NCBI GenBank assembly: GCA_973895155.1
Contig: OZ316897.1
Location: 7,750,001-7,814,000, forward strand
DNA length: 64,000 nucleotides
DNA from: Marsupella aquatica
Lineage: Eukaryota; Marchantiophyta
Reading direction: 5' to 3'
A program made the translations under genes and the position numbers. Every line of letters begins with the position of its first letter. The stretch's first letter is position 1. This document shows positions 46,889-60,842 of the stretch, in pieces. A model generated the notes under the pieces. The model did not search any database. It was given only the letters and a program-made list of their open reading frames with translations, and had not been told where the DNA came from.

Positions 46889-48899
46889 TTCTCACCGAAG
46901 TGAGGGCTCTCCCGAACAAAAGTGTTCTCCGTCCGTCCGCAGGGTGAAATCGCACGGGACACGGGAAGAAACCCTAAGTTACTTCAGTTGTGTTTTAGAC
47001 CACGATAACCGGGAGTCCCGATTGCCGCAGAGAAGTTCAAGTAAACTGCAGGAGCCATTCAAGAGATCACTGAATGCTCGAAAAGAGCGTCGTGCACAGA
47101 TAAGGTGTTTGTGAATCTAAGATTTCTGCGCTGAGCTTGGAGAACATGCTTAACCCTCAAATGTAGTAGCGAACGGAACGAAGACTGCTCCTAGAACCCA
47201 GATTTCTCTGCGGGAGCTTCAGAAAATCCTTCGACCTACACTAGTTGCGAACGACTCGAAAGAAGTAGGCAGAGTGTTTAGCTAAGCTTGATGGGAGGAG
47301 CTTTAGCTAAATGCTTCAACCTCGTGTATCTTTGCGAACGAATTGACAAAATCGAACGAATGCTCCCAAAGACTGAGTGCGCGAAGAGAGAGCTCAACGA
47401 GAGGTATAGCTCCAGCACATCTGCACCATCGCTAATGCGCAACTATACTCGCGTGTTTCGTGCAGCCATTGAATTGTTTCATGTGAACTTCGCCGCGAGA
47501 AAATGGCGCGGAGAACTTCTAGAGTTTTGTTTTGGTCAAACGCTCGGATGATGTCTATCCAAACCTTTCAGCTACCGTAGGATAAAAATACTAAAATGTT
47601 CTTTGTATAAAAACACCTTTGTATCCATCCCTTTTTGGCTCTTTGGTATTCATTCCTCTAGTTTTCTCCCTTTGTTTTTTCTCAAAGTATTAGGGTGTCT
47701 CAAACTACTGTAGCTGTGTTATGCAGATTCCCATGACCAAAAATGCTGCAGGCTGGGTCCCAGACTAGAAATCTGAGGGTCTCGCAAACCATGATCATCA
47801 GTAACTCAGGGGGGGTAGGAGCACCAGCATCCACATGAAGAATCTCTCCACACAAAATCGGGCAAAAAATGCATCAGCGCCCTTCGAGAATGGTCAGTGC
47901 CCTTTGAAAAATCAATGATGGGCAGTGTTCTACAGGGGCATGGTGTATCCCAAAAAATCCCAGGCAAGGCAAATTTGACCAAAATTTAGTTTTGGTCATG
48001 ATTGTGGATGTCTATTTTCCTTCATGGCTGTCCAAAATTTAAAGGGAATGTGCAGATTTGAGACACCCTCTGGTTCTCCTGTCTTTGTGGACCTGTCTCC
48101 CCTTTGATTTTCAGTTCTCCTGTTTCTCCCTTTAGTATTGGGTCTCCTGCCTCCAAGGACCTGTCTCCCCTCTGGGCATTTCTTTCTCTTTTGGGTTGTT
48201 TTTTACAAGCCTCAATGCCCATTCTTTGAATGATGATGATACTCCTCTTCATGCACATCCTTATTTCCATGCACATAAATTCTGGTGGCCGTAGAGTCAC
48301 TACACCCCAACTCTAGCTTGTCTTCACACTTCATAGGTAAGATTTACTTGTTCAATACCCATAAGCTGCACAAACAATATTGTCTTTATAAACCTGTCTT
48401 CCCTTTGGGCATTTCTTTCTCTTAAATTTGTGTTGTTATATATTGACTATTTCAATACCCATAAGTTGCATAGACAATGTTGTTGCACAAAAGATAACAT
48501 TGCATGAAAGATGTCATCATTATGCAAGAAATGTCATTGAGGAAATGATATTACTATGTTCAAAAAGTTGCTGCATAAACTAAGTTGTTGTACAAAAGAA
48601 GGAATAAACAAACAGCGAATTTCGACAAAGGAGCTTAAATAGTCCGAAGTGAAAGAAAAACATAAATAGTAGTGCAATATGAAGATGATACACATGATAA
48701 AAACTTTATCCATTTCACTATAGAACTACCATCCTTGTATGGGAGGGAAAAACATAAATAGTAGTGGAATATGAAGATGATACACACTTTGGTAGTGCTT
48801 GTTTCTTGATTCAAAAAATAGAATATTTTTTCTGGGAACATAGTCAACCAATGTGAGTGATAAAAACTTTATTCATTTCACTATAGAACTACCATACTT
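46889..48899. other. 5' flank of the 1316-residue gene, no further gene seen
   Basis: The first 400 bp probably hold its promoter. An 87-codon ORF at 47288-47551 runs divergently and has no motif. At 48470-48560 there are words related to the Helitron-like arrays (gttgcacaaaagataacattg). A piece of about 60 bp (cataaatagtagtg.aatatg) is repeated at 48660 and 48755. Confidence 0.4.
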
Positions 48900-49530
48900 C
48901 TATGGGAGGGGGAGACTGAGTACTCAAGTGTGAGATGGGAAGGGCAAGAATAGAGGAGGATTTTGTCCCCCTCAATCAATCCTTGCCTCTCACCCGTTTC
49001 CCATCTATGTGCCTCCCCCCTGCCCTTTCTCCTCGATCCTCCCCCTTTGCCCTTTACTTGTTTTGTCTGGCCTCCCCTCCTTGATTTGCATCACAGTCCT
49101 TCCTTCTCATGACAGATGTCAAAATTTATAAACGATCACAGTAATAAACCACGGGTATTTCTCATAATTAATCTGTGGGTGCGAGTCTTGTAATTTTGGT
49201 TGGGTTGTTGTTGCAAAAATTCTATTATTTTTTGTCACTGTTGTTGTTGTGAAAGTGTCATTGTGAGACTGTTGTTGTTGGAGAGGGCCCAAGATGGGTG
49301 ACGGCACCCATTGCATCTCGGAATCCCACGCAAAAGAGAGGAGCATTTTTGTTTTAATTTTGTCTTGTTTTTAATTTCTTTAGTGATTAAAAAATATACT
49401 TTTCATATTTACGCAATTGGCAGGTGCGAGCATGTGTAGGGCAGCTTGGGCAGACATTTGAGATCAGCCTTATCTAGGGGATCTGGCAGTGCCAAAAAAT
49501 CAGTTTTTGATGAAGACCTGACTCATGCTT
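48900..49530. repeat. Dispersed repeat family B, copy 2
   Basis: Matches 1-640 in order and orientation: C/T-rich start with 'cccgtttcccatct' and 'gtgcctcccccctgccctttctcc' (in part), 'attttggttgggttgttgttg', 'ggcaggtg', 'gcagcttggg', 'agacatttgaga' and 'cagtttttgatgaag'. Confidence 0.5.
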
Positions 49531-51992
49531 TTTCCCCATTTTGAAACCAGGCAACATAGTTTTTTGGTTGGATAGGGTATTATTGTGTTGATATCATCCC
49601 ATTTGTTTAAAATGATCCTCCTATGGACAGAGTCCATCAACAATGCAACTCTCATGGACCATGATATCCTTTACCTCTTCACTCATTGATATGCTTCTCT
49701 TTTACAATAAGTTTTCAACAACAAAGTTTGACCTTCAATCTCCATTGCTATTCAACAAAATAGCAATTCTTGGGCTCTGTGGAAGCTTCTTGGAAAGATC
49801 TTTCCAACCAGTCTAATATATCTCTAGTTTTCATGAAGGATTGAGTCATGAATCTCTAAAGATTACTTAATCGCTCATTGTCCAATTTTTGCACTTCCAA
49901 AAGATTTTGAGCTCCTAACTTTGACATGCATTACCTCCCTCAATGTCCAATGGATCCAAATTATTCAAAATTGATAGACCTAAAAACTTCCAACGATGAC
50001 TGTCTGGAGTTTTCTCACATCCACTCATAGGTAAATTATGTACAACATGACAAGAAAAGAGGGCTTCTCTGCTTTCTAACCGGGTTGCAAAAGTCTATCC
50101 AAGAATTTTGGCAAGCCTGAAGGTCCATCAGGCGAGGAATTCATTTTCCATTGACTGAGGTGAGTGCCCCAAGGTATTGCATTACAAAACCCTGGTCATT
50201 ACCTAGGTTCAGAACACACCAAAGCCTAGAATTTGCCAATCCTCTGAGAGAACGAGGCTGGGGAGGCCCGAGGGGAGAGGGAGGGGGAGAAAACATTTTA
50301 GGTGGAGCTCTGGGTGCAAAGACTATGAGGTTTTTCCGGTGAAGTTGGGTGACTGCGGTTTGGGATGTGCAGGTGACCATGTATAGTTCGTACTGGGAAG
50401 GGAGGAGGGTATTTTATGATCCAATGAATCCAAGGAGAAGTGCAAGGCTTTGGGAAGAAGGCCCTGCTATGCACTTATAGATGGTTTGCATGCTATAAAT
50501 GGAGTGTCTACAAATGACTTTGCCCTTGTAGATGGTATAGACCACCAAAATGAACCAACACTAGATAATCAAGCTCCAATATATAAGTGCACACACCAAA
50601 TAGTTGGCAGTTCTTAGTAGATAGAATGGACATGCCTTGTACCCCTGCCTCCTCAGATGCCCCTCATACCAAACCCTAAACACAAATAAGTGCCACTTTC
50701 ATTCAGAATACCCTTTGTGCGGTATATTCATAAATGTAGTTTGGAACTCCCCAAAGGAATGGAAATGGACAGCCTTTGTTAATGTAGAACACTAAGCATT
50801 GACTACTTGGTACAATCCAACAAAAACTTCTGTCTAAATTAATATGGTTTGTTTTGCCATGGCAAGTGATCCCAAAAAAACAAAACAACTTTTAACTACT
50901 TTGCCACGAAAGATGTTACAATTGACAATACTGCCACAGTTTTTTTTAAATGCTTGGGTGTTTATTAACCAAACAACACTGCCATTGAAATGGGACCTGA
51001 GTTCCCCAAGTGCTACTGTCCAAAATTCTTGGTTTCCATAACATTTTTTACACCCAAATAATGTGACTACTCGCGACAACAAGCTTCATGTTTTCATGAA
51101 ACATTTTTTGTATCAATAGTCACACCACAAATAATCTGAATTGATTTGCATGATTAAGGTTATTGGTAATATCTACCAATTGAATCACTCACAACGAAAC
51201 TACCTTTTCATACTCTGTTAGTGTTACTGCTAGTGTTAGTCTTAAGACTATTTCGAGTTTGTGGGGATTCAAATTTTGAGAGCTACACATGCCATTAGTG
51301 TTAATAACACTAAGTAAGTGAAACAGTGTAGGTGATTACAGCTGTTCTCAAGGAATCACTCTTGACTTGTAAAATTATTTGTAGAAATGGAAATCATTTT
51401 AAGTATATATCAGGGGTTTGGATAGCACAATTGGCTCCAGCTTTGGGCTTGTTTATGAAGGGAGTTGAACTGTTTGGCGTCAAAGATTTGTGTGACAATT
51501 CTTTGCAATAGTAGACATGCACCAAGGCTAACTTGACATTAGAACCTAAACTTTGCACATAATGGTATCTATCACCTTGGTAATTCATCTGTACGTAGGA
51601 GACAAAAACAAAAGTTCTGTTGTGATTCTTCTTCTTCTTAATTGGGGTAACACCTTGGGGGTAACACAAGCAAAACTATTGGCTGAGGCTCCAATAAGGC
51701 TGGGAGTAAGGCTTTTAGATAGTAAATGGACAATAAACTCTATTAAGGAGAATGAATTGACAATTACACAAACTTACCATTTAAGCAAATATGGTTGTCC
51801 CCAGGTTGGAGATTGTGATATATTGTGCTCTTTTGCGGAATCCACTACTTTAGGAGATCTTGACAAACTAAGAATTGTACCACATATTTGTTATTACGAA
51901 GTCACCTTGTCTGATAATACTCATTCAAAGCTTTTGGTTTTGTTAAACTCAATGCCGTATTTTTCATTTGAATCAGATTGAGTAAACAATAC
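49531..51992. other. Mostly non-coding; one weak plus-strand ORF and possible 3' exons
   Basis: A plus-strand frame at 51553-51981 (142 codons, including LAEAPIRLGVRLLDSKWTIN) is long for such AT-rich DNA but has no recognised domain. The final exon(s) of the neighbouring minus-strand gene must also lie here if its last donor (CAG|GTATTG at 51992) is used, but I could not identify them. Confidence 0.25.
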
Positions 51993-54900
51993 CTGCTTGG
52001 GGAGACTTCCGTACTCTTGGGGACGGTGGAGTACTATCCCTCTTCTTACTAGAAATTACAGGAGGGGATGAATCTTGGGCAGGTTGGGAACTATTTTTCC
52101 TCCTAAAAATTGCACAGGAGGATGACTCCTTACAAGGTTGACAATCAGTCCTATTCATGTTGGGAATGACAGGTTGGGGCAACTCTCTTGACAAAGAAGG
52201 TTGAGAACAATTCTTTCCTACATTGGAAATAGTGCGTGGGGATGATTTTTGAGATAGAGAAGGTCGACAAGAACTGCTGTACTCAGTATCATACAAAATG
52301 AATCTTGATGACTCTCCAAATTGAGAAGACATTGATGGCCGTCGAGAGTTAGTTTTCTCCATATTGGGCAAAGCAAATCTTGGTGACTCTCTAGGTTGAG
52401 AAGACAAAGAAGACCGATCAGAACTATTGGTCTCTGAATTGGGTAAGATATGCCTTGGTGACTCTCCAATTTGAGAAGCTTGTGAAGTATTCTCCATGTC
52501 GGACACCACAAATCTGGAGGACTCACAACGTTGAGAATTAGTTTTCACCTGATTTGAAATTGCAGATTGAGGTGACTCCCTAGTCTTGTCCATATTGGAA
52601 ATTACAAATCGGTATGACTCTTTGCACTGGGAAGGTTGAGAGTTGTTTTTCTCCTTTTGCGGAATTATTGGTTGGGATGATGCTGTAGGTTGAGAACCAG
52701 CTTCTGTCGTACTTGAATTGAGAATCAGGGGCAAGTCTTTCAGTTGAGGAGAGTGTGACAATTTAAGTAAATCCACACCCACTGAACTTGGTTTGTGCTC
52801 ATCTTCCATGGAAGACATATGATCTGGGTCTTGATATTCTTTTGCAGATGTTGGGGTTAGTGATGACAACAACTGATTGACATCATGACCTTGGCTTGTA
52901 ACTTTATTTGGGATTTTATCTTGGACGGGGCTTGTATGGTTTGGGCTTGTACCTCTACTTCCTACCGGACTTGGACCTAGAAGGAACAATCCACGCTCAC
53001 TCTTAGCTGCCAAGAAGCCATTTAACTTCCCACTCATGATTTTTGACTTCTCTTGCTCTTCCTTCAATGATTGCATTAAGTTTTGCATCTTTTTGACACT
53101 ACTTCGAAGGGTACCCAACACTTCCTTTCTCACTTCTGGCTCACACAATCCAAAGCTTGAAAGCTTCTCCTTAGTAATTGAATGCCAATCAATTAGAATA
53201 GGTGTGAGTCCCTGTTGATATTGCTATGTTACAACATAGCAATATCACATTCAAGTCATATATCAGTGATGTTTAGTAGACTTATACTTGTTGCTTCAGA
53301 GACAACATTTTACTATACAATCACAAAGCAAAGTTAGATGTAAGGTCTACGGTCTAGAGTGATGCCTCCAAACCATGACTCAGGGGCCAAGACAGAAGGA
53401 CACGGGGAAGAGAGGACATGTAGTATTGGGATGAGAGTACACTAAGGGGGAGGGTGCTACAATGCACACAAAGTATCTCCTGGGCTTTCAGCTGGCTAAT
53501 TTGAATAAGTAACCTTTGTTTAGTACTCACTACATCCAAAAACCCTCTTCCTAGAAATCACAGTTTGCTAAAAAAAACACACTGGCGGTTTTGAGCTAGA
53601 TACTTAAAGACACTATCATAGAGACAAGATACATGGAGACTTACCAAGGAATAAAAGTTGGGTTTATTAAATATTTCAAGCACAACTACATTCCAATTTA
53701 CACAACAGCATCGTGAGCAATAATGGTGCCATTATTTTGCTACTAGCTCAAATATGACGAATGCAAGCAAAGTACTTCACCCTATCACCTATTTTGGGTG
53801 CACAGAGTTACTCACATGGTTGGATTCACTTGGATGATTCAATAGAAATTTATTGGCAATGTTGTTACTTCAAAAGAGGCAGTTCTAGAGAAAAACAAAC
53901 ATATTTATTGGCCGGCATGGTAAATTGTAGATCATTCCCTTTATTGCCCACATAACACTTCTAAGAGAGGTACAATCACGGTTAAATTTCTAGTCTAGTT
54001 CATGCTGAAGATATGTAGGGAAGATGTGTTTGTTAGTTTGAAGATTTGCTTAAGAGTGAGGGTGCATAGATGCGTAATTATGTCACTGGGAATACCTGAT
54101 CAATGGAGGATTGAGGTTTTATTAGCTCTTCAATTGTTGATTGCAATCCTTTATTGACAACTCGTAATTGTGTTACATTGTCCACCAACTGCACAGTTCA
54201 GGTTGTGCAGAGTCCATTATAAAATTGAGGCTGAAAATCTTTAAACTAGAAACCCTACTATCACTATCACATGCAAATAATGACTATCTAGACAATGGAT
54301 TCATTTCTACTAATAGAAACAGAATCCCACCATTGCCTAAAATGCCTGGATGAACATTCATAACCCAGATAGAATCTGAGCAAACATGTAAATGTGCTCC
54401 ATTAGCATTGTTTGCAACTATTTTAGAAATGTTTGTGAAAACATGTATGCAGCTCCCTCGTCCGGTTTAGGGGCTGGACAACCTCTAATGTGGGAGCATC
54501 AGTTTCACCAAATATGCATCAAATTAGAAAATCTAGCTATTGCAGTAACCAGTGAAAATAGATGTCATTACTTAAGTCTTGAAACATGTGATGTTGGTAG
54601 TACTAAGATCATTGCACTGGATTAAGTCAAGGGGAAATAGATCCCATAAAAATCAAACATCTGGGCATATTTCATTCAAATTGAGTTATACTATTTATTC
54701 CTCAAGAGTCCAACCAAATGTTCAAAAGGCAGCCATTGAGGTATGTCTACATCAAGTTTGTCTGAACTCTTCATTAGAATAGCTCGAGTTCTATTTAGGC
54801 TCAATCATCACTAGTGGATTCTTATGTCTGAAAGATGGAAAGGAAAGGAGCAAGTCAAAACTGAGAGCAAGATGTGAACCTGCTTCCATGGCTTAACATT

Positions 54901-57900
54901 GTCTCCGGAGGCCTCCTTTGTGGTAGGTAGAGCCGTTTGTTGACACTTATATGACACGCAAGGGGAGTTGTTCCTAATTGTTTGGTGAACTCCTTCCTTA
55001 GGAGAACATCCACAAGAGTATTTGATAAAAATTGTTGGGAAAGAGTTTTTTGGGGGACAACCACAAGAAAAGTTTATGTATCCACTTCCTTTAGTTTTAG
55101 TCCCTATCTGAAGAATGTTTTCTTTTTCTTTGGAAGTTGAGTTCTCTGTAAGGATGGCTCTAGTGTCATGGATTAAGTACTTTCCTGTGGCATGCTCTGG
55201 TCTTTCCCATAATGGCCTTCCTTCCCTCTTTGCAAAACCAATACACAAAGAAAAACAAAACCCGAGTCAATGCACATCCAGGCATGCATGACATAATCTT
55301 TTATATAAATATCCTTTTGGGAGGACATGGACCCTACCCTAGCAAACAAGTTTTAATTTTTTAGAAATAGATTGACACTAGATTGTTCTTTCATGGACAT
55401 ACGTTTTAGTTTAAAATCCCTATTAACAGGTGTTTGATGAGACAAAAGCCCAAAATATCTGCTTCACTTTTGAACATCAAGGTAATATTGTCATTATCAT
55501 GAGTTCCTTCATACAATCAATATCCATCTTGTTTTGATCTGTGAGTTTGTGCACGATGAGGCAGTGGGCAGTGTTTCTGGTTGTACTTGAAGAATGCAAA
55601 TGGAAAAATGTTTCTCATTCATTCATGTCCACCTAGCACAATCGTCATTTGATGAGGGTTTTGTGGGTTTTTAACTTTCTCTTCATCTCAATTGGACTCA
55701 AACGGACACATTCAATCTGTCAAAAGTTGCACCTCACAGTGCCTGAGGTTGACAAGGCAATGATACACTCCAAAAACTGTAAGACTTCGTATCACTATAG
55801 CAAAAATTTATCGCCAACACTTGTATAATTATTCGACCAACTGAAGGTGAAGTGAGGTCATAAAGAAGGGGTGAATTTCCGTGCCATTGAATTTATGGCA
55901 ATTCATGGAGTGTGTTTGGGTGTGTGGGGTGGGCCAGCTGCCCTACAACTTCACCCTGGACTAAATTATATATATTTATTTATCTATGCCATAAAAACAT
56001 ATCATATCACCTAGGCTAGGCTGATATGTGTGCTTTAACAGTCCATAACACACTCTGTTCAAAATTCTGCCCAATTACATTCACATAGACACAGTAAAAC
56101 AGGAAAACAGTCTTTTGAATGGGTGCAAAACTCCCTTGTTGACATATAAACCATGTGTGTAAATTGCACAAACAGGTTTTCATACCAGAGTCAACTAAAT
56201 AAGGTAACTAAGTTACTATTGACTTTTTTAATGAAGTAATAGAGCTGATGGTGGCAACTTAAAGTTAAGGTTGAAATTTTACAATAATGCAAGATTCTTT
56301 ATCCAAAGGAAAGCAGTGGTTTGGGTGGTAGCCTCCATCATCATAAAATCAATGTGTTTTGGATTCTTGTCTTTAATGAGGAGATCTAAGATTTCAAGGA
56401 TGGGGAAGATCTAAGTTGAGGTTTTAGATGGTTGTACTTTGCTTTCGTTATGCCAACACTTAGGTCAACCCGTCCCTTCACGAACTCCCCAGTAGACTAT
56501 CCAATGAATGTAAATATACACACTTTTTATATACAAAGGGACCAAACAGAGTACAAATGAACAAACAAAAGAGGGCCCAAGTGGACAAAACCAATCGAAA
56601 AAGAAGTGAGCAAAAGGGAACCACTAAACACCAAGAAAGAGGAACTAAAAGTAAGAAATGAACAATAGGGAACCCCTAAAAACCAAGAAAGAGAGAGAGA
56701 CTAAAACTAACCCAAGCGGACCAAGGTCCTCATCATTCCTACCGATTGTGGCAAAAAGCTAATGGTCCACATCAAGAGTCAAAACTAGATCGGCAAGTGG
56801 GATTGGAACATCCTCAAGGGGAGCTAGCTGCTGCGGAGGCACACTAGCACCCACTGTAAGAGATCGACGATAGATGGCCCGAGCTTGAGCACGCTGTAAG
56901 GTGACTGAAATGCGTTGGCGAAAGTGCGTGGTCAAAATAGAAAGCGGGGGACTAAACCTTTCAATTGATCCTAGAGACTTTTGGGTTGTCTGCTAGTTCA
57001 TTTGCCAGAAAATTAATGCGGGGATTGAGTATACCATTTGGAATGTTCAATGCCAGTTAAATTAGATCTGAATACTCTCCTATGATTGAGAACAACTTAA
57101 TATTCTGAAGTCAAAACAAATAATGCCTTTGACCCTGTTCTCTTGGCTGCAAAATTGTGCATAAATATATTTTGAACGTGTCAACTAGTACGAAAGCTGA
57201 GCCTAGCTTGGACTTTTTGTATCCAATTTAAAAGAAATATGCCCCAAAATCTCTTGACATGTAGTATATATACACGTGCTTGAAGGAGCTTTGGGGGATC
57301 CAACTTACCAACAAACTTGTTCGGCCCTGGCTCATTCACTGTTTCCTACCAAAGATTAGCATGGAGTAAGAAATGTTCACTTTGAGGCATCATGATCACA
57401 ACCCACAACAAGGTCCAAGAGTGGCTATGGAGGACAGGCTAGTGATTCACCAAATTTTAACTTAAATTGTAGGGGAATTTAGGAGATGGTAAAACTTAGG
57501 AGGGAAGGAAATTATGAAAAACTCAACATCACAAAGTGTCAAGAGTTTGTAAATTATCAATAAGCTAAAATAGCATGGTCTTAGAAAGGGTTAAACTTTG
57601 TCTCAGTGTCGTTGTTTGCAAATTTCCAACCTTTTAATCTTACCCACATTCCTGGCACGAATGACAGTCCATTTTATGATCCCATATATAGGAGCTTGGA
57701 AACAAAAGCAATTTGTCCACACAATCACTCTGCCCAGAAGCATTGGACATTATATGCAAATTAAGTTAGTGCATTGATTTCAACCGTATGTGTTGAGATG
57801 TACAGCCCAATAGAGCTCGGAAGGTTGGAACAAATCTCTATCCCAAACCTTTTCATTGCATAGGATTCATAAGCTTGCATGGGTCTATGAAAACGTGCAT

Positions 57901-60842
57901 TTCAACCAGGATTTAACATCATAATGAGATGGATTTTGAGTAAACAAATTTATGTTTACACAAGGAGAATCTAAAGTCCTATCCAAGCTTCAAGGTTTGG
58001 ATAAAGATGCCATTATTTCATGCTTCCCATGTTGTTGTTTAGTGTCTTCGAGCTTTGCTATACCTATTTTACTTGGTTATGTTATTTCAAAAATCTTGAA
58101 ATTGCTTCACGACTTCGCCATTTAACATGGGTGTTACAAAAAGCAAAATTAATGATTCTAGATTTAAAATAAATAAATTGTGTCACCTATCCTTGTTTCC
58201 TCCATAATTTTCTTTCTAACCTAAACTAAAAAAATATTAGATAAGTTTTTGGAAGCAATTTGAACAGTCACCCCATGACAATCTCTTTTAATATGCCACT
58301 CTTTTCTTATTATTCAAGAGGTGAAATGTCACAAAAGATTCTAAATGACTGGAGTTATCATGGTCAGAAAGACAGCATTTGCTATTAAATTAAATAAGCC
58401 AAGTCAAGTTTAATTATAGTTTACATAACAGCTTTGTCTTCTTATTCAGATTGTTTCTTATAGGAAAATAACAAAACTACTTTCGAGAGACCCAAGTTGT
58501 GGACCTTTGTGAGATATTGTTAGACTCCAATCATTTGACTACTTCAACAACACCGTGGAAGCTCTGTTGAGGGACTCGACTTACTGGCATATTTGCAAGA
58601 CTCAAAGCTTTTTGCCCGGCTTCTTGCTTAAACCCCTCAGGAGTGGATACTTGACCATGAAGCTTGGAAAATTGACTGATGCTTGTAGTATTTGGATCAT
58701 CCTCAACGTTGCCACTAACATTATCATTTTTAGCACCAAACTGTGTATGTGTAGCGGTGGGTCGAACACTGATTTCACCTACACTGCCATCCTTCACACT
58801 TGTAGCAATGTCAATTCTTTCATTTAAGCTTGATGGTGAAAACAACTGAGCATCAATGGACTGCACATAAACCAAAAATTACAACAATAGGGGTTTAGGT
58901 GTAAGTTAGAGGATTGTAACATTTGGTCGGTAGCTTGTCCACTGATTCTATCAGACCAAAGCCCCTGATGGACCTAAATGTTTGACAGGATGCCAGGATC
59001 AACTTGCACTACCTGGATTCAGATAGTAACTTTCCTTTGTACAAAAGTTAAAGTTTGTGTGGGTCCAAAGTGACCTGGTCCATTCGAGCATTTTTTCCTG
59101 ATTCTAGAGATATCCTCCCTATCAAATAATCCACAACAACAAGTGATGAGATTGAGCATGTTACATAAATTTCAATGCCTTGTAATCCAAGTATTGTAAA
59201 CCCAAACCTGTTTAAGATCTTCATATTGTTGAAGTGTTTTCTCAAACCACTGTTGAGGACTAGGAGGTGGTTCAGATCCCTTTCCGTGTGGCCCGTGACA
59301 ATTCAGTTCAAAACCACAATTTGACAGGGAACTACGAGCCCTCAAATTTGGAGATGGTGAAAAGTTTATCTCACTGAATTTTCCAACTTTCTGGATGACA
59401 TTTAAAAAATAGCAAATCTCTCGTTAAGATACAAAGATGAACACTTCTGCCTTTACTTAGAAAACCTAATGGAAAAAATCATAGTGTTGATTCGTTTTTT
59501 TTATAAAGAATAGAACGGATCATTGAGAATACTACAATAAAAACTAACTTTGTCCTATTATAATTGTTCATTTCAAAAACTTGAATGTTTAGATGATTTT
59601 ATGTCTACTTTTCATGACTTTAGCCAATTAATTATTACATATAGAGCTTGACAGAGTAGGGAAGTATGGTCTGTGGGACATTTGCATTCATGTTGTTGGT
59701 TTGAAGTTTTAGAGCTCATGAGCATGAAAAACGATTAAACTTAGAGATGATCACGTACTGCTCTTAATTCAGGCTCAGGAATTCTTTGACCCAAGTCCCA
59801 ACATGGGCTACTGGGTTGCTCAGAAAAATTATTCCATTCTTCATAGTTGGCACCTGCAAGCCGATGCAAGTTGCTCTGTTTTTCCTGTCTTAAGACAAAT
59901 ATTTTGTCTTGGTAGTGAGCGGTATCAGAACTCTGATTTCTATCGGAGCCTGTATCTATACTTTGATTGACTTTGAAAGAGTTATCACTCTGGTGTTTGT
60001 TTGTGGTTGTGGATGCTTCCTTACTTTGTGTGTCTTCAATATCAAATTGAATCTCCTTGTCTTGAGAAGAAATTTCCTAATCACATAAAATGACAACAAC
60101 CTTTAGCATTATGCTTGACTGTTTGGAAGAATAAGCATAGGCCAAGGGAGAAGCTTACACAAAACATACAGCATGCTTGATAGTACGGTTACATATGCAT
60201 GTGTGCATTATCCTTTCATTTCACGCCTACACACCTTGCACTACCTCACTGCAGCATTAATTCCCTTTTGTTGACATCTTTGAATTTAAATGAATTGTGA
60301 ACCCTTCAAGAGCCTATCCAGGGGTTTGTTAAATTAATGAGAAGGTCAATGCACTTTACCCCCTACTTTAACTACTACTAGGGCATGAGCAAAAATTGGG
60401 ATGGGATGACACCACTATGTATAATTTGTCAACTCAAATCACATGATCAGTCTCAACATGAGCAAAATGAAAGACAGTGTTTTCAACAATAGCTACATTC
60501 AATTCAGTCAATTGGATACAAAATCCTGGAGAAATGAAATAATTTTATAGATTATTACAAAGCATGCTTACCAAATGTCAGTGAAGCGCAAGGAGTTGAT
60601 TGTTGATCTCTGACCTTGCTTCTCTTTCTTTGACGGCTTGAATTTGGTCTCGTAGCTGATATTCGAGGAGGTATGTATGCCTCCAATCCTGCACCAAAAT
60701 CTAGGGTTTTCACCTCAGCTGGGACCTTCCATCTTTTGGGTCCAATACCACCACCCCGACCGCGTGTGAAGCGAGAGTAGGGAGGTGAGCCTGTTACTGT
60801 CGTTGCCCGCAACTTGAAACCTGGTATGTTTTGAATCTCCAT
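51993..60842 (-). CDS. Unrecognised Ser-rich repeat protein, long-intron gene (3' end not resolved)
   Basis: Proposed exons are 60572-60842, 60497-60525 (29 bp), 59759-60076, 59208-59390, 58543-58860, 54880-55227 and 51993-53223. They give at least 899 in-frame codons, and every junction from exon 2 to exon 7 is phase 0. The start MEIQNIPGFKLRATTVTGSP follows a 3' splice site, so an upstream non-coding exon is expected. I do not recognise it. It has an Arg/Gly patch (SRFTRGRGGG), a short helix (WFEKTLQQYEDLKQ), a duplicated SCGC(P/S)PK(N/E) unit, a helical stretch (EVRKEVLGTLRSSVKKMQ) and then about ten degenerate repeats of roughly 30 residues on the theme ES.RF.I.NM.KT. Introns reach 3.3 kb, unlike the compact neighbouring genes. 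The 29-bp exon and the donor at 58542 are the weakest parts; without the latter, the 58860 exon ends in a stop at 58531. Confidence 0.55.
53221..53242. repeat. Perfect inverted repeat at a proposed splice acceptor
   Basis: TTGCTATGTT, then AC, then AACATAGCAA: ten paired bases with a two-base loop. On the minus strand the proposed 3' splice site (ACATAG) of the last listed exon falls inside this hairpin. Confidence 0.85.
55228..58530. other. Large intron of the Ser-rich repeat gene, no gene seen inside
   Basis: AT-rich, with no ORF bearing a motif on either strand. A direct repeat of about 75 bp on 'gaaccactaaacaccaagaaagagg' (in part) lies near 56620 and 56670. Confidence 0.4.

Noticed and set aside
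47288-47551. 87-codon plus-strand ORF divergent from the 1316-residue gene
   Set aside because: No family resemblance, no splice partners and within the length expected by chance.
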